Part shown: piece after piece, positions 7,092-16,295 of the stretch
Layout of the letters: every line of letters begins with the position of its first letter
Position numbering within the stretch: the stretch's first letter is position 1
Assembly (NCBI GenBank): GCA_002951815.1
Contig: CP019454.1
Span: forward strand, 1,984,001-2,048,000
DNA: 64,000 bases
Source: Sulfobacillus thermotolerans
GTDB taxonomy: Bacteria > Bacillota > Sulfobacillia > Sulfobacillales > Sulfobacillaceae
Reading direction: 5' to 3'
Program-made: the position numbers and the translations under genes
Notes under the pieces: generated by a model
What the model was told of the DNA's origin: nothing
What the model saw: the letters and a program-made list of their open reading frames with translations, nothing else
The model's database searches: none

Positions 7092-9149
7092 TTAGTGGCC
7101 AAACCGAACAGGTAGAATTTGGGAATATCCATAGGGATAATAATCCTGATTATTGACGAGATTGGCCTCAAAATAAATGGGATTACTTTCGGGATGCACA
7201 TCCCGTATGGTGAATACGGCCTGGCCTTGCGCATTGGTCAGGGCGGTCATTGGCGTCTCTCCGGGGTATCCGGCATCAATTAAGGCCTGTCCATATTCGA
7301 GACCACGCTGGGCATAGACGATTTGTCCTAAGTAAATAGGAATACCAGCCGCGGACACGGGTTGGTCTAACCGATTGAGAATCTGCGCGGTGATAGTGAC
7401 GGTGTGTCCGTACGGGATGAGATGATTTATGGCGTCGGGCACCAAGGCAATGTGCCACGTGGTCGGCACGTATGCGCGAGTATGGCTGACGGTTTTGGTT
7501 CGAGCAGTGAATCCGACCATTTGAAAGCCGCCAGTAAGCGGCGGTTGGGCATAAAAATTCGGAGCCGCTAGCGTGTAGACCGCACTCTGGTGCGGTCGCA
7601 ATATCTGGGGACCTTCTAAACGCTGCCAAAACGCCGTCAGAGTGCCGCTGATGTCAGCGGTAAAATAGGGTCGAAGGGGCCGATTCGTGGCGTTATGCAC
7701 CGCGACCTCTACCTGGTCGACGGTCGCCAATTGCCCTGTCGTGTGGACGCCGACTAATTGCATGTCCATAGGGCTCGGAATACCCAAGGCTGCGGTGAGC
7801 CCCGCCACCATTGCCCCGCCAATTCCCATTACCGCCCAGCGCGTCCGGTGTGTTAATGGTTTGGCTGTGGAAGGGTTTGTGGTCAGCAGAGCCATTAAGG
7901 TGCTGGGGACGAGCATAACGAGGTAGCTTCCAAAGGACCGGGTTGCAAAAAACAGCACGACGGACGGTAATAAAAACGTCCACGCTTTCATGCGGGGATA
8001 CGTTAGGACGTATAGAACCAATAGCCCGAACAGGATAACGAGGCTCAACACCGTATAGGCGAGTAACGATCCACCACCAATGTGTAGAAAGAGACTTAGG
8101 GTAATGAGCCCCTGCCCGGCGGGAACGGTCGAACTCATGAGGGGAGCCAAAATACCGTGTATCCACGATACGGGATTCTTAAGAATAAAAGGGATGTTAG
8201 GCAGGATAAACACGCCACCTGTGATGAGAGCATAACGGATGGCGGGGGACAACCCGTCTCGCCATCGCCCCGAGGTTCGCATGCCTTCAAGGCCAATACC
8301 CAACAACAGAAACGGTAGTAAAACCCAAGGAGTTTGTTTGATGCCCATCGCGAGCCCGAACCAGAAGGGGCTCCAGAATGCCGCCCATCCGCGCCGCAAG
8401 GGATATTGGTCCCATGCGCGTGCGGCCAGCACCAGAAACGGAACAAATAACGCGTCGGTAACGCCACCGACGGCGTAGCTGATATAGACACTTAAACTGG
8501 CTAGCACGATGACCAAAGGTCTAACAGAACGAGGGACCCCGAGCGCCAGAAGAACAAGGCCAGCCGCCCAAAATACAATATTCATCCATACCGCCAGCTG
8601 TGCCGACCACCCCATAAGCAGAAAGGGAACATAGATTTCAAAAGATAAAGCAGGGTAGGATAACAACGTGACGGGAGCTCCCGTTAGCGTCCACGTATAC
8701 CCATTGGGGGAAACTTGGTAACGAGCAAAAGCAGCAGCTAAGGATCGGCCATACGGATCAATGCCGTGAACCCATAATTGGGCCGCGTACTGATCGAAAG
8801 CCATTTCATCGGTCCCATAGGCGGGGATCGTGAGAACTTGCGTATAACTCCAAATTCCCAGCGCAATAAGGGTTAGCACCAGCGTTAGGCCGAAAACCCA
8901 TTGTGCCTTGCGAGAAGATGTTTGCCGTCCGCCATGCCATACCAACAAGCCGAGCCCCCAGGCAATTAAGACGGTGGAAGGAATGGTGACCATGGGGGCA
9001 AGCGTACCATATCCCCATAGGCGTAATCCCCATAGGATGAGAATCACGCCGCAAAGAATCCAACTTGCTGCGTTCCACAGACTTGGCATGGGGTCGACGG
9101 CTATGGGGGTGATCCTGTCGAAGTTTTCCGGAATTTGGGTCTTAGCCAT
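7092..9149 (-). CDS. GT-C type membrane glycosyltransferase with Ig-like C-terminal domain
   Basis: 685 residues. Residues 25-450 hold about ten to twelve membrane segments. An acidic pair DE at 114-115 sits in the first large external loop, where GT-C enzymes carry their catalytic acid. From about 470 to the end there is a soluble, beta-rich region with CARDB/Ig-like character (VEVAVHNATNRPL, VFTIRDVHPESN). Such enzymes move sugars from a polyprenyl-phosphate donor onto an outside acceptor. The exact acceptor is unknown. The extracellular Ig-like tail may bind it. It is adjacent to a lipoprotein gene and the flippase-like gene. Confidence 0.7.
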   Translation of the reverse strand: MAKTQIPENFDRITPIAVDPMPSLWNAASWILCGVILILWGLRLWGYGTLAPMVTIPSTVLIAWGLGLLVWHGGRQTSSRKAQWVFGLTLVLTLIALGIWSYTQVLTIPAYGTDEMAFDQYAAQLWVHGIDPYGRSLAAAFARYQVSPNGYTWTLTGAPVTLLSYPALSFEIYVPFLLMGWSAQLAVWMNIVFWAAGLVLLALGVPRSVRPLVIVLASLSVYISYAVGGVTDALFVPFLVLAARAWDQYPLRRGWAAFWSPFWFGLAMGIKQTPWVLLPFLLLGIGLEGMRTSGRWRDGLSPAIRYALITGGVFILPNIPFILKNPVSWIHGILAPLMSSTVPAGQGLITLSLFLHIGGGSLLAYTVLSLVILFGLLVLYVLTYPRMKAWTFLLPSVVLFFATRSFGSYLVMLVPSTLMALLTTNPSTAKPLTHRTRWAVMGIGGAMVAGLTAALGIPSPMDMQLVGVHTTGQLATVDQVEVAVHNATNRPLRPYFTADISGTLTAFWQRLEGPQILRPHQSAVYTLAAPNFYAQPPLTGGFQMVGFTARTKTVSHTRAYVPTTWHIALVPDAINHLIPYGHTVTITAQILNRLDQPVSAAGIPIYLGQIVYAQRGLEYGQALIDAGYPGETPMTALTNAQGQAVFTIRDVHPESNPIYFEANLVNNQDYYPYGYSQILPVRFGH

Positions 9150-9194
9150 GACTGGCGCGGTCTCCTTTCGCAGTGGCAGAAGGCATCCGCGTTT

Positions 9195-10091
9195 CTACAG
9201 CTTAAAGGCCTGGAGATTGCCGTAAGTCGGAGTGCCTACGACATCATAAAGTGTCTGCCCATCAGGAGATAGCACGATGTCTTGGGTACTGGCTGCGGCT
9301 GGCAGTACCTCCTTGACACTTTCCGTTGCAAGATTAACGACAGCTACATTGCGAATGGGGCCTTGACCTTTTAACACATAGAGCGTCGCCCCGTTAGGAC
9401 CTAGCGCCAGGGCACGACCCGAGTGACCAATAGAGAACTGTGTTGTAATGTGCCCGCCGGCCACCGTAATTTCACTGACCACGCCATTAGGTTGTAGCAC
9501 ATAAACATTATGCTCGCCTGGAGATGGTACAACGCTCACGGCATTAGCGGGTACGGGGACATTGCCGACAACTTTATCCGTTTGCCCATTGATCACCGTA
9601 ACACTGCGTGCTTGACTGCTTCCGTTTAGGACATAGAAAGAGACCCCATCATCCCCGGCTGCCACACTGTAAACGGGACCGCTGACAGGAATCGTTGCAA
9701 GAACCCCACCGGACGTACCGTTAGCCACTTCGACTGCACCCGACGAGACCGTACCTATGCCAAGGGCGAGCAATCCTGTGGACGATTGGGCAATACTCGT
9801 GACATTATTTGATACGGACTCACTGCCGAGCGCTTTTCGCTGGCTGACATCGTACTGGTAAATTCCTTTGCTGGCCCCATTACCAGCAAGAACCCAGAGA
9901 GTCCCGTTCGGTTCAGGCGCAGTCGCCGACAGAGTCCCTTGTGGGGTGGCAATTATTGCACTCGGATGGAGGTGGCTTACAGATGATGGGCCTGTGCTTA
10001 CGGGTGGGGGAGCACTGCCACACGCAGTCAGTCCTAATCCGACCAATGCGGTCATTCCGCTGATGGCCCAGTACTTTGTTGAACTCAACAT
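9195..10091 (-). CDS. Lipoprotein with YVTN-type beta-propeller repeats
   Basis: 298 residues. A signal peptide ends in the lipobox LTAC with lipidated Cys24. The remainder has repeating units such as SVTVINGQTDKVVGNVPVP and ATLYVLKGQ, typical of YVTN propellers that act as binding scaffolds outside the cell. The start ATG follows AAGGAG. The spacing of 45 bases to the GT-C gene suggests one transcript. Ligand unknown. Confidence 0.75.
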   Translation of the reverse strand: MLSSTKYWAISGMTALVGLGLTACGSAPPPVSTGPSSVSHLHPSAIIATPQGTLSATAPEPNGTLWVLAGNGASKGIYQYDVSQRKALGSESVSNNVTSIAQSSTGLLALGIGTVSSGAVEVANGTSGGVLATIPVSGPVYSVAAGDDGVSFYVLNGSSQARSVTVINGQTDKVVGNVPVPANAVSVVPSPGEHNVYVLQPNGVVSEITVAGGHITTQFSIGHSGRALALGPNGATLYVLKGQGPIRNVAVVNLATESVKEVLPAAASTQDIVLSPDGQTLYDVVGTPTYGNLQAFKL

Positions 10092-10275
10092 CTTCTTAAA
10101 CTCCTTGTAATAAGTCTGTCAGGTGGCAAGGATAGAAAACTCTCCTCCTTCACATCCCTCCGTCCAAACCGATGGCCCACAAGAAATAGCTACGCGTCTA
10201 TTAATGGTTGTGTTAGTCTTCATCACAAGAATTTCCGACCGCGTACGCTCAGGAGCCGATCCGCAAGTCGGAAGG

Positions 10276-10304
10276 ACCAAAACGCATTGTTATGATGCGT
10301 TGCG
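10276..10304 (-). terminator. Hairpin after the xPxTG surface-protein gene
   Basis: On the minus strand an ACGCAT/ATGCGT stem with a seven-base loop is followed by TTTTGG. It overlaps the last codons of the gene upstream and is only a weak terminator. Confidence 0.3.
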
Positions 10305-10988
10305 TCGCCGTGTCCACCATAAAACGCTACCGCCTAGTGCCACTAATGCAAGTCCTGTAACAGCATCTGCCCTGAAAGGTTTGCCCGTGACGGGCGACGT
10401 CGCTCCCGGTACAAGAGATGAGGGAGCCACTATCGCGAAGGCTGGATCTTGTTGAAAACTCCACGATGCGATGCCATTGCTGAATGTTGCCGAGGTGACA
10501 GTGGAAAAGGTGCCGTGGGCATTCCACTCTACAACTTTATCACCGGGTTTAATGGCTGAGTTGTGAACTGTCACATGGACCGGTTTGAGAAAGGTTCCCG
10601 CAAGCGGTTGCCCCGACACGTTGACCACATTTACCCCCAAGCCCGCTATAGCCGAGTAACCCCCTAGGCCTAAAGCGGATAATGATGATGTGACTTGACT
10701 CAGAATGGGAGCCGTGATGACAACCTGCACGGGAACAGAAAATGTTCCGGGGGCCACAGCAATAGTTATGGGAACGTTATCCACGGTGACGGAGATGTTG
10801 CTGGTGGTCGTGCTGGTTGGGGAAACTGTTGTAGCCGTGACGACCTGAGTGAATCCGCCAGGAGTACCGGATGGGACAGTTGTGGTCCCGGGAGAATATC
10901 CAAATCCGGCCGCATAGGCGGCGGCCCCACTTAACGCTAATATTCCTACAATTCCCGACATCAAGCTCACTTTGTTCATCAGCCGCAT
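10290..10988 (-). CDS. Secreted surface protein with sortase-like xPxTG tail
   Basis: 232 residues from the ATG at 10988, chosen because AAGGGGGA lies eight bases before it; a longer frame starting 30 bases upstream has no ribosome site. There is a signal peptide ending AAAYAAG. The middle is rich in Thr/Ser/Val and looks like a beta-sandwich. The C-terminus reads SPVTGKPF, then a hydrophobic segment, then TRRRNAS. This is the layout of an LPXTG sorting signal with Leu replaced by Ser. It is the best candidate substrate in the window for the sortase at 2771-3697. Confidence 0.65.
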   Translation of the reverse strand: MRLMNKVSLMSGIVGILALSGAAAYAAGFGYSPGTTTVPSGTPGGFTQVVTATTVSPTSTTTSNISVTVDNVPITIAVAPGTFSVPVQVVITAPILSQVTSSLSALGLGGYSAIAGLGVNVVNVSGQPLAGTFLKPVHVTVHNSAIKPGDKVVEWNAHGTFSTVTSATFSNGIASWSFQQDPAFAIVAPSSLVPGATSPVTGKPFRADAVTGLALVALGGSVLWWTRRRNAS

Positions 10989-11018
10989 TGCTGACTTCCC
11001 CCTTATTGAGTACCGCAT

Positions 11019-12334
11019 TTTTACGTTTGTCTAAGATGTTTTGCGTTAAAACAATTTCAAATAGATTTCACAATGGATTCGCGTTTTACCATAACATAGC
11101 AGTCTGAATGTTATCAACGTAATAAGGCCTATTTTCGCCACAAAACATTCATTTTCGATAAACTTCGATAAACTGAAGGATATATGTGGTCGAAGTGTAG
11201 ACCAAGGTCTCGACATAAGGATTTTAAAGGGAAATGACATTTCCCAAACTTGTCTCTGGTATTCTTGGAGCAAAGTGCGGTCCGAGAGTACGGTGGCCAG
11301 CACAATGGCACTGCGGCGTTCGAGGGCGCGCTGCGGCACGGCAGCATCAGGGTGACAACTGACACGCACCATCACGCAACAGGTATCTCGTGACAAAGTA
11401 CGCCATGGCTTGACAAACGCTGCAAAGTCTTCCACCAAAAGTGCGGGACAGCCATGTATTTGGCCTTATACATGCGCATTCGCCTCACACGCAAACTCCT
11501 GACGGGTCAGCCGCTGCGCCATCTTTTCGAGGGTGTATCGAGCCTGCTGAGTTTAGCGATCCAGCTGGTCTGAGGCCAGTACTGGGCGGCTTGGGCTTGC
11601 TCGGCGGCCGTCCAAAACCCGGGGCGCCATCCGGCGGAACGGCATCATTACCAAAGACATCAGGAGGTACTGTCCCCATGCCCTGTCCGTAAAGAAATCT
11701 CTTCCCCCGTGCATGGCTAAGGTGCTGGCCGGTTCCGCACGGGCACCTTGGCCATGGCGCGGCCTAGAGTATCGTCGTTAAAGTCCGGCGTTCACCACAA
11801 TGTCCAGATCGGTGGTGGTCAAACGGGCAGACTAACAGGTTCCAAGATGTTATGAGTCATAGCGAGACGATTCGCGTTGCCCTCCGCAAACGCCTTTGCG
11901 AACCATTCCGACTATTGGACTTTTCAATTGCCAAAAATTATGTGTGGAATACTTTTGTTCTCCATTATTCGCTAAGGTCTTCCCGGCTCTAAAAAATTCG
12001 AGGGTGAAAATCCTGAAATATGCCAGCAGGAACGTGGTCTGCAGGGGAATGGAAGACCATGGTTCTTTAATGCCTGCTTGCGTCGCGCCTTGTCTAAGGA
12101 TGAAGCAAACGCGAGCTCTGTTGCATATCTTTCTGAGTCTTTCCGTGTTCTGTGGCTAAGTAGTGATTAGCGCTTCAAACCGAGTAAGATAAGGATAGGT
12201 TATGGTGGGAAATTATCTTGCCGTTAATGTCAGTACTGTTTCGAGCTGCAATTCACCACGGGATATCATGCATTGCCCCGACGATTGTTGTGAGTGGGGC
12301 GTAGACTTGGCATACTGTGACTGGAGGCGATCGC
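11019..12334. other. 1.3 kb without an intact gene
   Basis: This stretch holds a transposase C-terminal scrap (11394-11573) and a 13-bp imperfect hairpin around 11713-11755. It also holds a 45-codon frame at 11852-11992 with no ribosome site. No complete gene is supported. It looks like decayed mobile DNA between the surface-protein cluster and the acyl-CoA synthetase. Confidence 0.5.
11394..11573 (+). pseudogene. C-terminal scrap of a transposase
   Basis: 59 codons without a start end at a TGA. The translation runs STPWLDKRCKVF, then MYLALYMRIRLTRKLL, then HLFEGVSSLLSLAIQLV. The basic, helix-rich character is like the tail of DDE transposases, but I cannot name the family. The same frame is open for some 35 further codons upstream across one TGA (11391-11393). 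Confidence 0.35.
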
Positions 12335-13945
12335 ATGGTTTCGGTGGATCCACAGCAGTTGATTCAATCGTGGATAGCGGAATATGGACGAGAGGATGTT
12401 AATGCTGGATGGTTTTTAGTGGGCCGTCATGCGCTGACTAAACCTGAACATGGTGCGTTTCATCTGGTAACAGCGTCAGGGGAAGATACCACTTATACCT
12501 TTGCTATGTTGGACGAGATGACCGCCCGGATAGCAGGGGGGTTAAGGGACTTAGGAGTCGAAGCGGGTGACCGGGTCGCAGCACTGTTGCCAAAAGGATT
12601 ACCGCTCGCCTTGACAGCATTGGCGGCATGGCGGCTAGGAGCTATTTACGTGCCGCTTTTTACTGCTTTCGGAAGCGAAGCGGTCAGCTACCGGTTGACA
12701 GACAGTCAAGCGCGGGTGGTGGTTACGGACCAAGCGAATCGACACAAAGTGCCAGAGGGGAACAGGGCGGTAGTGGTTGTAGAACCCTCGCCACAGCAGA
12801 GTCAAGATCAGTCTTTTGAGGCTTTGCTAAGGGCATCGTCATTCAGAACATGGACGGCCCGTAAGGGCTCAGACGCGATGATTCTGCTTTATACTTCAGG
12901 CACGACCGGACAGCCTAAAGGGGTCGTTGTTCCAATCTGGGCGCTAGCTGCTTTTGAAGCATATATGCGTTTTGGACTCGATCTACTCGATCTACAAGAA
13001 GGAGACCGCTTTTGGAACATGGCGGATCCTGGATGGGCCTATGGCCTCTATTTTGGTCTTGTCGGTCCCTTGCTTTTAGGTCAAGAGACATTGGCTTATC
13101 AAGGACCATTTGATCCCGAACAAACCATGCAGCTTCTGAAGCAGCACCGTATTACAAATTTCGCAGCAGCACCCACGGCATTTCGTGCGATGCGGGCGTC
13201 TGACCTAGGGCCACAAGATACGGTTTTACGGGTTTTGTCCAGTGCCGGAGAACCCTTGAATCCTGAGGTCAGCACATGGGCGGAAGAAGTGTTTGGCATT
13301 CCCATCTTTGACCACTATGGTCAGACCGAATTGGGTATGGTCATCAACAATCACCACATGTCTGCGCTGCGCCAAGAAGTCTTACCGGGTTCCATGGGAG
13401 TTGCTATGCCAGGCATTAAGGCCGCTGTCGTCGATGATGATGGACAAGAAGTGCCTCGAGGTTGCGTTGGACACCTAGCCATTGATGTTAAGGCGTCTCC
13501 GCTCTTTTGGTTATCGGGGTATTACCGCGCCCCAGAACGCACCCAGGAACGTTTTACGGCAGATAGGCACTACTATTTGACCGGTGACGACGCAAACCAG
13601 GATATTAAGGGAAACTTTTTCTTTTCCGGGCGGTCTGACGACATTATTCTTTCCGCAGGGTATCGCATTGGACCGTTCGAAGTGGAAAACATGCTAATGA
13701 CGCATAAAGCCGTAGCGGAATGCGCCGTGATTGGGGTGCCGGACGCACTGCGAGGAGAATCTGTGAAGGCTTTCGTTGTATTGCGCGACAGCTATCAGCC
13801 TAGCAGCGAATTAGAAAAGGAACTCAAAGAGTGGGTGCGCCAGCGCCTAGCGAAGACGGCCTATCCCCGAGAAATTGACTTTGTGGCGGTACTGCCTAAG
13901 ACACCAAGCGGGAAGGTGCAGCGGTTTCGGCTACGTAGTCGATAA
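12335..13945 (+). CDS. AMP-forming acyl-CoA synthetase (acetyl/medium-chain type)
   Basis: 536 residues. It converts a carboxylic acid, ATP and CoA to acyl-CoA through an acyl-adenylate. Visible signatures are the P-loop LLYTSGTTGQPKG, FDHYGQTELG in the adenylate-binding region, YYLTGDDANQD, SGRSDDIILSAGYRIGPFE and the catalytic lysine segment PKTPSGKVQR near the end. The WNMADPGWAYGL segment is typical of acetyl-CoA synthetase and MACS-like members. The ATG at 12335 was chosen because GGAGG lies seven bases before it; an upstream GTG (12317) has none. Monocistronic, followed by a hairpin with T run. Substrate chain length cannot be read from sequence. Confidence 0.88.
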   Translation: MVSVDPQQLIQSWIAEYGREDVNAGWFLVGRHALTKPEHGAFHLVTASGEDTTYTFAMLDEMTARIAGGLRDLGVEAGDRVAALLPKGLPLALTALAAWRLGAIYVPLFTAFGSEAVSYRLTDSQARVVVTDQANRHKVPEGNRAVVVVEPSPQQSQDQSFEALLRASSFRTWTARKGSDAMILLYTSGTTGQPKGVVVPIWALAAFEAYMRFGLDLLDLQEGDRFWNMADPGWAYGLYFGLVGPLLLGQETLAYQGPFDPEQTMQLLKQHRITNFAAAPTAFRAMRASDLGPQDTVLRVLSSAGEPLNPEVSTWAEEVFGIPIFDHYGQTELGMVINNHHMSALRQEVLPGSMGVAMPGIKAAVVDDDGQEVPRGCVGHLAIDVKASPLFWLSGYYRAPERTQERFTADRHYYLTGDDANQDIKGNFFFSGRSDDIILSAGYRIGPFEVENMLMTHKAVAECAVIGVPDALRGESVKAFVVLRDSYQPSSELEKELKEWVRQRLAKTAYPREIDFVAVLPKTPSGKVQRFRLRSR

Positions 13946-13955
13946 TCCTTGTCTT

Positions 13956-13985
13956 ATACCGTGATGCACATCGGTATTGTTTTTA
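13956..13985 (+). terminator. Intrinsic terminator after the acyl-CoA synthetase
   Basis: ATACCG (13956-13961) pairs with CGGTAT (13972-13977), then TGTTTTT. Confidence 0.6.
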
Positions 13986-14176
13986 GATCTTTAGGGTCAT
14001 CTTAATGGCCACCATGAAGTTTAGGGAAAACACGGCGACTTTGACGCCGTTGTAAACTTAGAAAGTACGGCGTGAGAAACGTTGAAAAATGCGTTCAACC
14101 CAAGGAGCACCCTATTTTCTTTGCGTATATCAGAGGCGATTTGGCTTCGGGGAGACTCTGTGCTGTAAATCCGAAC

Positions 14177-14947
14177 TCAATGGACCAACATCCAAACTCC
14201 GACGGCAAAAAGGAGTAGACCGGTTCCACCGACTTGATAGCGTTCACGAATACCTTGAGCGTAGTGTGCTACGAGATACCCCGTGATGACGGCAATCACT
14301 CCAATCAGCAGAAAGCCGATGACATCTATTTCGTGATGCCAGCCGTATCCTAAAGCGCCACTGAGGGCTGATAATGCCATGGCAGCGGTTCCTGTGCCAA
14401 TAGCGGTGCGCAGAGGATATCGTAGGCCATAGAGCAGCGCAACTAAAAAGAGAATGCCTCCGGAAGCGCCGATCAGTCCGGAAATGTTGCCAATGAGAAA
14501 CCCCCAGGCGCTGACCGCTGCTACCACTTTCCAGTTTGGGGGTTTTGGTGCCTGGCCGGCCGGGGGAGGGGTGATGAGGGGGATATTACGCCATGCGTGG
14601 GACAAAAAATTCCAGGACATGGCGACCATGAAAATGCCAAACGCTACCGTCAACCATGCGGTCGGAATGTGGTGCGACAAAATCACTCCGGTTTGAGCCC
14701 CGGCCATGGCTCCTCCCATGAGGAGCGCTCCTTTATTAAACGCCACGTGACGCTGCCGAGCATAACTCCATGCCACCGTGACCGACGTTACTACATCGAC
14801 AGCGAGGCTGGTGCCAACGGCCGTGCGAAAAGGGATATGCATACCCAAAGTCAAAGCAGGTACCACGATAACGACCGCGCTTGCTCCGGAAAATCCGGTC
14901 AGGGCACCAGTAATGAGGCCAATGATTAAATACACTATGATATCCAT
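14177..14947 (-). CDS. TauE/SafE family anion exporter
   Basis: 257 residues with about eight hydrophobic segments in two halves. Each half carries the family signature around G-x-x-x-G-F-S-G-A-S and G-L-I-G-A-S-G-G. This family exports sulfite, sulfoacetate or other small anions across the cytoplasmic membrane. The start ATG at 14947 follows AGGAG; the longer frame to 15001 has no ribosome site. A clear promoter with a palindrome over the -10 (15052-15080) drives it. In a sulfur-oxidising organism a sulfite or thiosulfate role is plausible but inferred. Confidence 0.85.
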   Translation of the reverse strand: MDIIVYLIIGLITGALTGFSGASAVVIVVPALTLGMHIPFRTAVGTSLAVDVVTSVTVAWSYARQRHVAFNKGALLMGGAMAGAQTGVILSHHIPTAWLTVAFGIFMVAMSWNFLSHAWRNIPLITPPPAGQAPKPPNWKVVAAVSAWGFLIGNISGLIGASGGILFLVALLYGLRYPLRTAIGTGTAAMALSALSGALGYGWHHEIDVIGFLLIGVIAVITGYLVAHYAQGIRERYQVGGTGLLLFAVGVWMLVH

Positions 14948-15051
14948 TTCGCATAAGGCTCCTCTGCGCGTAACGTTGAGTTCTCTGGCGAGTATTTTCA
15001 TTATTCAGAAAAGGTGTTTGGCGTAAGGCGTTAGAACACAACGGCTCTATT

Positions 15052-15080
15052 ACTATACAAAGTATAGCAATAAAGGTCAA
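15052..15080 (-). promoter_or_regulatory. Promoter of the TauE-like gene with overlapping palindrome
   Basis: On the minus strand TTGACC (15080-15075), a 17-base spacer and TATAGT (15057-15052). The perfect inverted repeat CTATAC-AAA-GTATAG (15053-15067) overlaps the -10 and the downstream part of the spacer. Such placement suits a repressor operator. Confidence 0.65.
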
Positions 15081-15104
15081 TCAAATGCTAGGAGTATCGG
15101 TATT

Positions 15105-15506
15105 TTATGGTCGATCAACCGTTGTATCTGTCTTGATAAAGATGTTTTTCTGTTGATCGGAGACATGCGTAAGGCCCCAATCAGTCAAAAGTGACAGGAG
15201 AGGATGTTTCGCTAACGCTCTCATTAGCTGACGAGTCGCCCCTGTTAACCATACGGTGGCGATCGGCTTGATTTCTTCTTCTATACATTCGGGTATCACT
15301 TCATCATTGACCTTATACGTACTGTCCACTTGCCGGTTATAATGACACTCCGTATGGAATTTGTGGCAAAGGGTTAGAGCCTGACTGTGGAGGGACTGGT
15401 CCCCAATTGCTTGCAGGCCGTTTTTGCGAACAGTCGTAGGCCTGGCGAGAAAAGTTCTCTTGGGGGTGATTATGAGAACGTTGCTGTTATGTTTCAGAGG
15501 TTCTGA
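15105..15506 (-). pseudogene. Unrecognised coding-like frame without a good start
   Basis: The minus frame is open for 133 codons from the TGA at 15507-15509 to the stop at 15105. It has no ATG and only a GTG (15329) without ribosome site. The translation has protein-like composition (NVLIITPKRTFLARP, TECHYNRQVDSTYKVNDE, IKPIATVWLTGATRQLM). I do not recognise it. It may be a gene that lost its 5' end, or a chance frame. Confidence 0.3.
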
Positions 15507-15616
15507 TCACTTGACCATTGACGCCATGCGTGGCGCCAAATAGTCTATGTGAAGGGATAAGGCAAAGGGATGGATAGAAGGGTCCACAAAAAATTAAATC
15601 TAATGCGAGGACAAAA

Positions 15617-16090
15617 ATGCGTACAAAAATGAAAATGATGTTAGTCAAGCAAGGCGTCGCTTTTTCTGGAGAAGTTGTCCTCAAAAATATCCAACAAAAT
15701 GATGTTTTACGTTTAGGAAAGCTGTTTTACGAAGCCTATTATGACACCATTGATTATGAGGGAGAAACGCCAGAACAAGCTGTTCAAGAAATTAATGATA
15801 CCATTAATGGCAAGTACGGGCCTTTTATAAACGACTGTTCCTTTGTAGCCGAAGTGAGGGGAAGGCCTGTGTCGTTTTCACTGGTTACGATGTGGCAGGG
15901 GAGACCGTTGCTGGCGTATACGGCAACGCATCCTCAATATCTAAATCAAGGTCTTTCGACAAATTTAATCAAGAATAGCATCAATGCGTTGCTCATGAGG
16001 GGGCATGAAGACCTCTATTTGTTTGTAACCGTGGGAAATGAACCTGCCAGGCATGTGTACGAAAAACTCGGGTTTATTCCCATTACCTGA
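15617..16090 (+). CDS. GNAT-family N-acetyltransferase
   Basis: 157 residues. The GNAT fold is seen in order: SFVAEVRGRPVSFSLV (strands 2-3), the acetyl-CoA region YTATHPQYLNQGLSTNLI (residues about 98-115, a weakened Q/R-x-x-G-x-G/A loop), and the end NEPARHVYEKLGFIPI, characteristic of the last helix and strand. Acceptor substrate unknown. The start ATG follows GCGAGG; a second ATG lies five codons in. The gene stands alone next to the broken IS607-type element and is AT-rich, so it may be an acquired gene. Confidence 0.8.
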   Translation: MRTKMKMMLVKQGVAFSGEVVLKNIQQNDVLRLGKLFYEAYYDTIDYEGETPEQAVQEINDTINGKYGPFINDCSFVAEVRGRPVSFSLVTMWQGRPLLAYTATHPQYLNQGLSTNLIKNSINALLMRGHEDLYLFVTVGNEPARHVYEKLGFIPIT

Positions 16091-16295
16091 GTTGAACATC
16101 TGCCGGGCTGTGCACCTGCTTGCGCTCTTTGTATTTGTTCGGGAACGACAACCTCTTCAAGCTGAATGTTGTGCAAGAGAAAAACTACAAGGTCCACCGC
16201 TGCTGCACCAAATAGTAGACGTTATACATACAAGAAGGTACGTATGGAGTATAAAAACATTTATTCAAACATCATCTTAAATATTATATGTGATC

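Noticed and set aside
11046-11438. 130-codon minus-strand frame
   Set aside because: No ribosome site or family pattern; overlaps the transposase scrap in the opposite strand.
11852-11992. 45-codon small gene
   Set aside because: Protein-like composition but no ribosome site or context; mentioned only in the gap description.
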